From positions 186,001 through 250,000 of the forward strand of contig NZ_JYLB01000002.1 of assembly GCF_001042905.1 (NCBI RefSeq): a DNA stretch of 64,000 nt, read 5' to 3'. Each line of letters opens with the position of its first letter. The stretch's first letter is position 1. Both the position numbers and the translations under genes were made by a program. The notes beneath the pieces are model-generated. The model had not been told where the DNA came from. It made no database searches and saw only the letters and a list, made by a program, of their open reading frames with translations. Source of the stretch: Pseudomonas lini. Its GTDB lineage: Bacteria > Pseudomonadota > Gammaproteobacteria > Pseudomonadales > Pseudomonadaceae. Of this stretch, positions 63,569-64,000 are shown piece by piece.

Positions 63569-63678
63569 GCTGCCTGACTCCCACCTTGAAAAAGCGGGCT
63601 ATCTTAACGGAATGAGCCTTCAGGGCCAAAGGATTACATGCGCGTGCTGACTGAGGATGCGAACTTTTCGGGAGATGA

Positions 63679-63714
63679 AGATCAAAAGATCGCAGGCTGC
63701 GCCAGCTCCTACGG
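63679..63714. repeat. Single class A REP core
   Basis: One arm (GATCGCAGGCTGCGCCAGC) with no clear partner, an orphan REP or decayed doublet between rapA and the next gene. Confidence 0.7.
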
Positions 63715-63798
63715 TGCCAAGCGGATCACAAGTTTGCGACCGATGGCTCAAGTCGCCATTCCCGCAGCCGACAGCCTGCTGACAGGAGACTAATAATA

Positions 63799-64000
63799 TG
63801 CTGCCACCGATGCTCCCCTTGAGCGCCGTACCAATCACTTCACAGCAGGATCCGATTCGCCAGCGCCCGGATATTCCGCCTGTGGTGCCGGTGCAGGAAA
63901 GCTCCAACGAAAGCACCATCGACCTGCAAAAGCGCGACCCGGAAGAGGCGGGCCTGCAGCTGCGCGAGGAACAGCGTCGCAAACAAGAGCAGGAGCGCCG
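63799..64000 (+). CDS. Small hypothetical protein, cut by window end
   Basis: The first 67 codons are visible from an ATG with AGGAGA upstream. The start MLPPMLPLSAVPITSQQD is proline-rich and the end is charged and helical (LREEQRRKQEQERR), a likely coiled coil. I do not recognise it; Pseudomonas homologues are hypothetical. Confidence 0.65.

Overview
The window looks like a chromosomal segment from a Pseudomonas of the P. fluorescens group. Supporting signs are the QuiP acylase, the BraC/Liv branched-chain amino acid operon, RapA, Dcd and DinG of Pseudomonas length and style, and a dense set of REP/REPIN palindromes of several classes typical of that group. No rRNA, tRNA, CRISPR, integrase or insertion sequence was seen. 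Most of the window is core genome; the accessory islands are short.

Layout. 1-7.5 kb: lipoprotein (cut by the window edge), proS, ampG, an alkyltransferase-like protein, a DUF481 barrel, a cold-shock protein, dcd. 7.5-11.8 kb: a polar amino acid ABC operon (hisJ/aotJ type) with an M14-family deacylase gene inside it. 12-14.8 kb: an ATP-dependent DNA ligase and its nuclease partner. 15-24.5 kb: quiP, a nu-class GST, an isochorismatase-fold protein, two SEC-C proteins, a LEA-type lipoprotein, two tandem OmpA/TSP3 lipoproteins, a collagen-like secreted protein, a CopD-like protein. 24.5-33.4 kb: dinG, a GH50/agarase-like hydrolase, a class C-type serine hydrolase, an OmpA lipoprotein with a histone-like tail, pdxH, a glycine-zipper lipoprotein.

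33.4-37.7 kb is the most unusual part. Two short S-type-pyocin-domain proteins carry colicin E3-type ribonuclease C-termini. They sit with four small immunity-like genes, a relic tail of a third toxin, and relic 3' ends of both flanking genes (the glycine-zipper lipoprotein and nhaA). The pattern shows that the whole stretch between those two genes was duplicated in tandem and then diverged at the toxin tip and immunity gene.

37.7-47.4 kb: nhaA, a Cds1-like PLP enzyme, an FAD oxidoreductase, a COG3650 lipoprotein, a divergent SDR/LysR pair, and a four-gene bufferin (copper-binding RiPP) operon. 47.4-52.5 kb: the livFGMH-braC operon. 52.8 kb to the end: DUF2288, a large protein with the tubulin/FtsZ GTP-binding signature, a beta-hydroxyacid dehydrogenase overlapping convergently with an MHYT-GGDEF-EAL protein, a Spinster-like MFS transporter, rapA, and the start of a small hypothetical protein.
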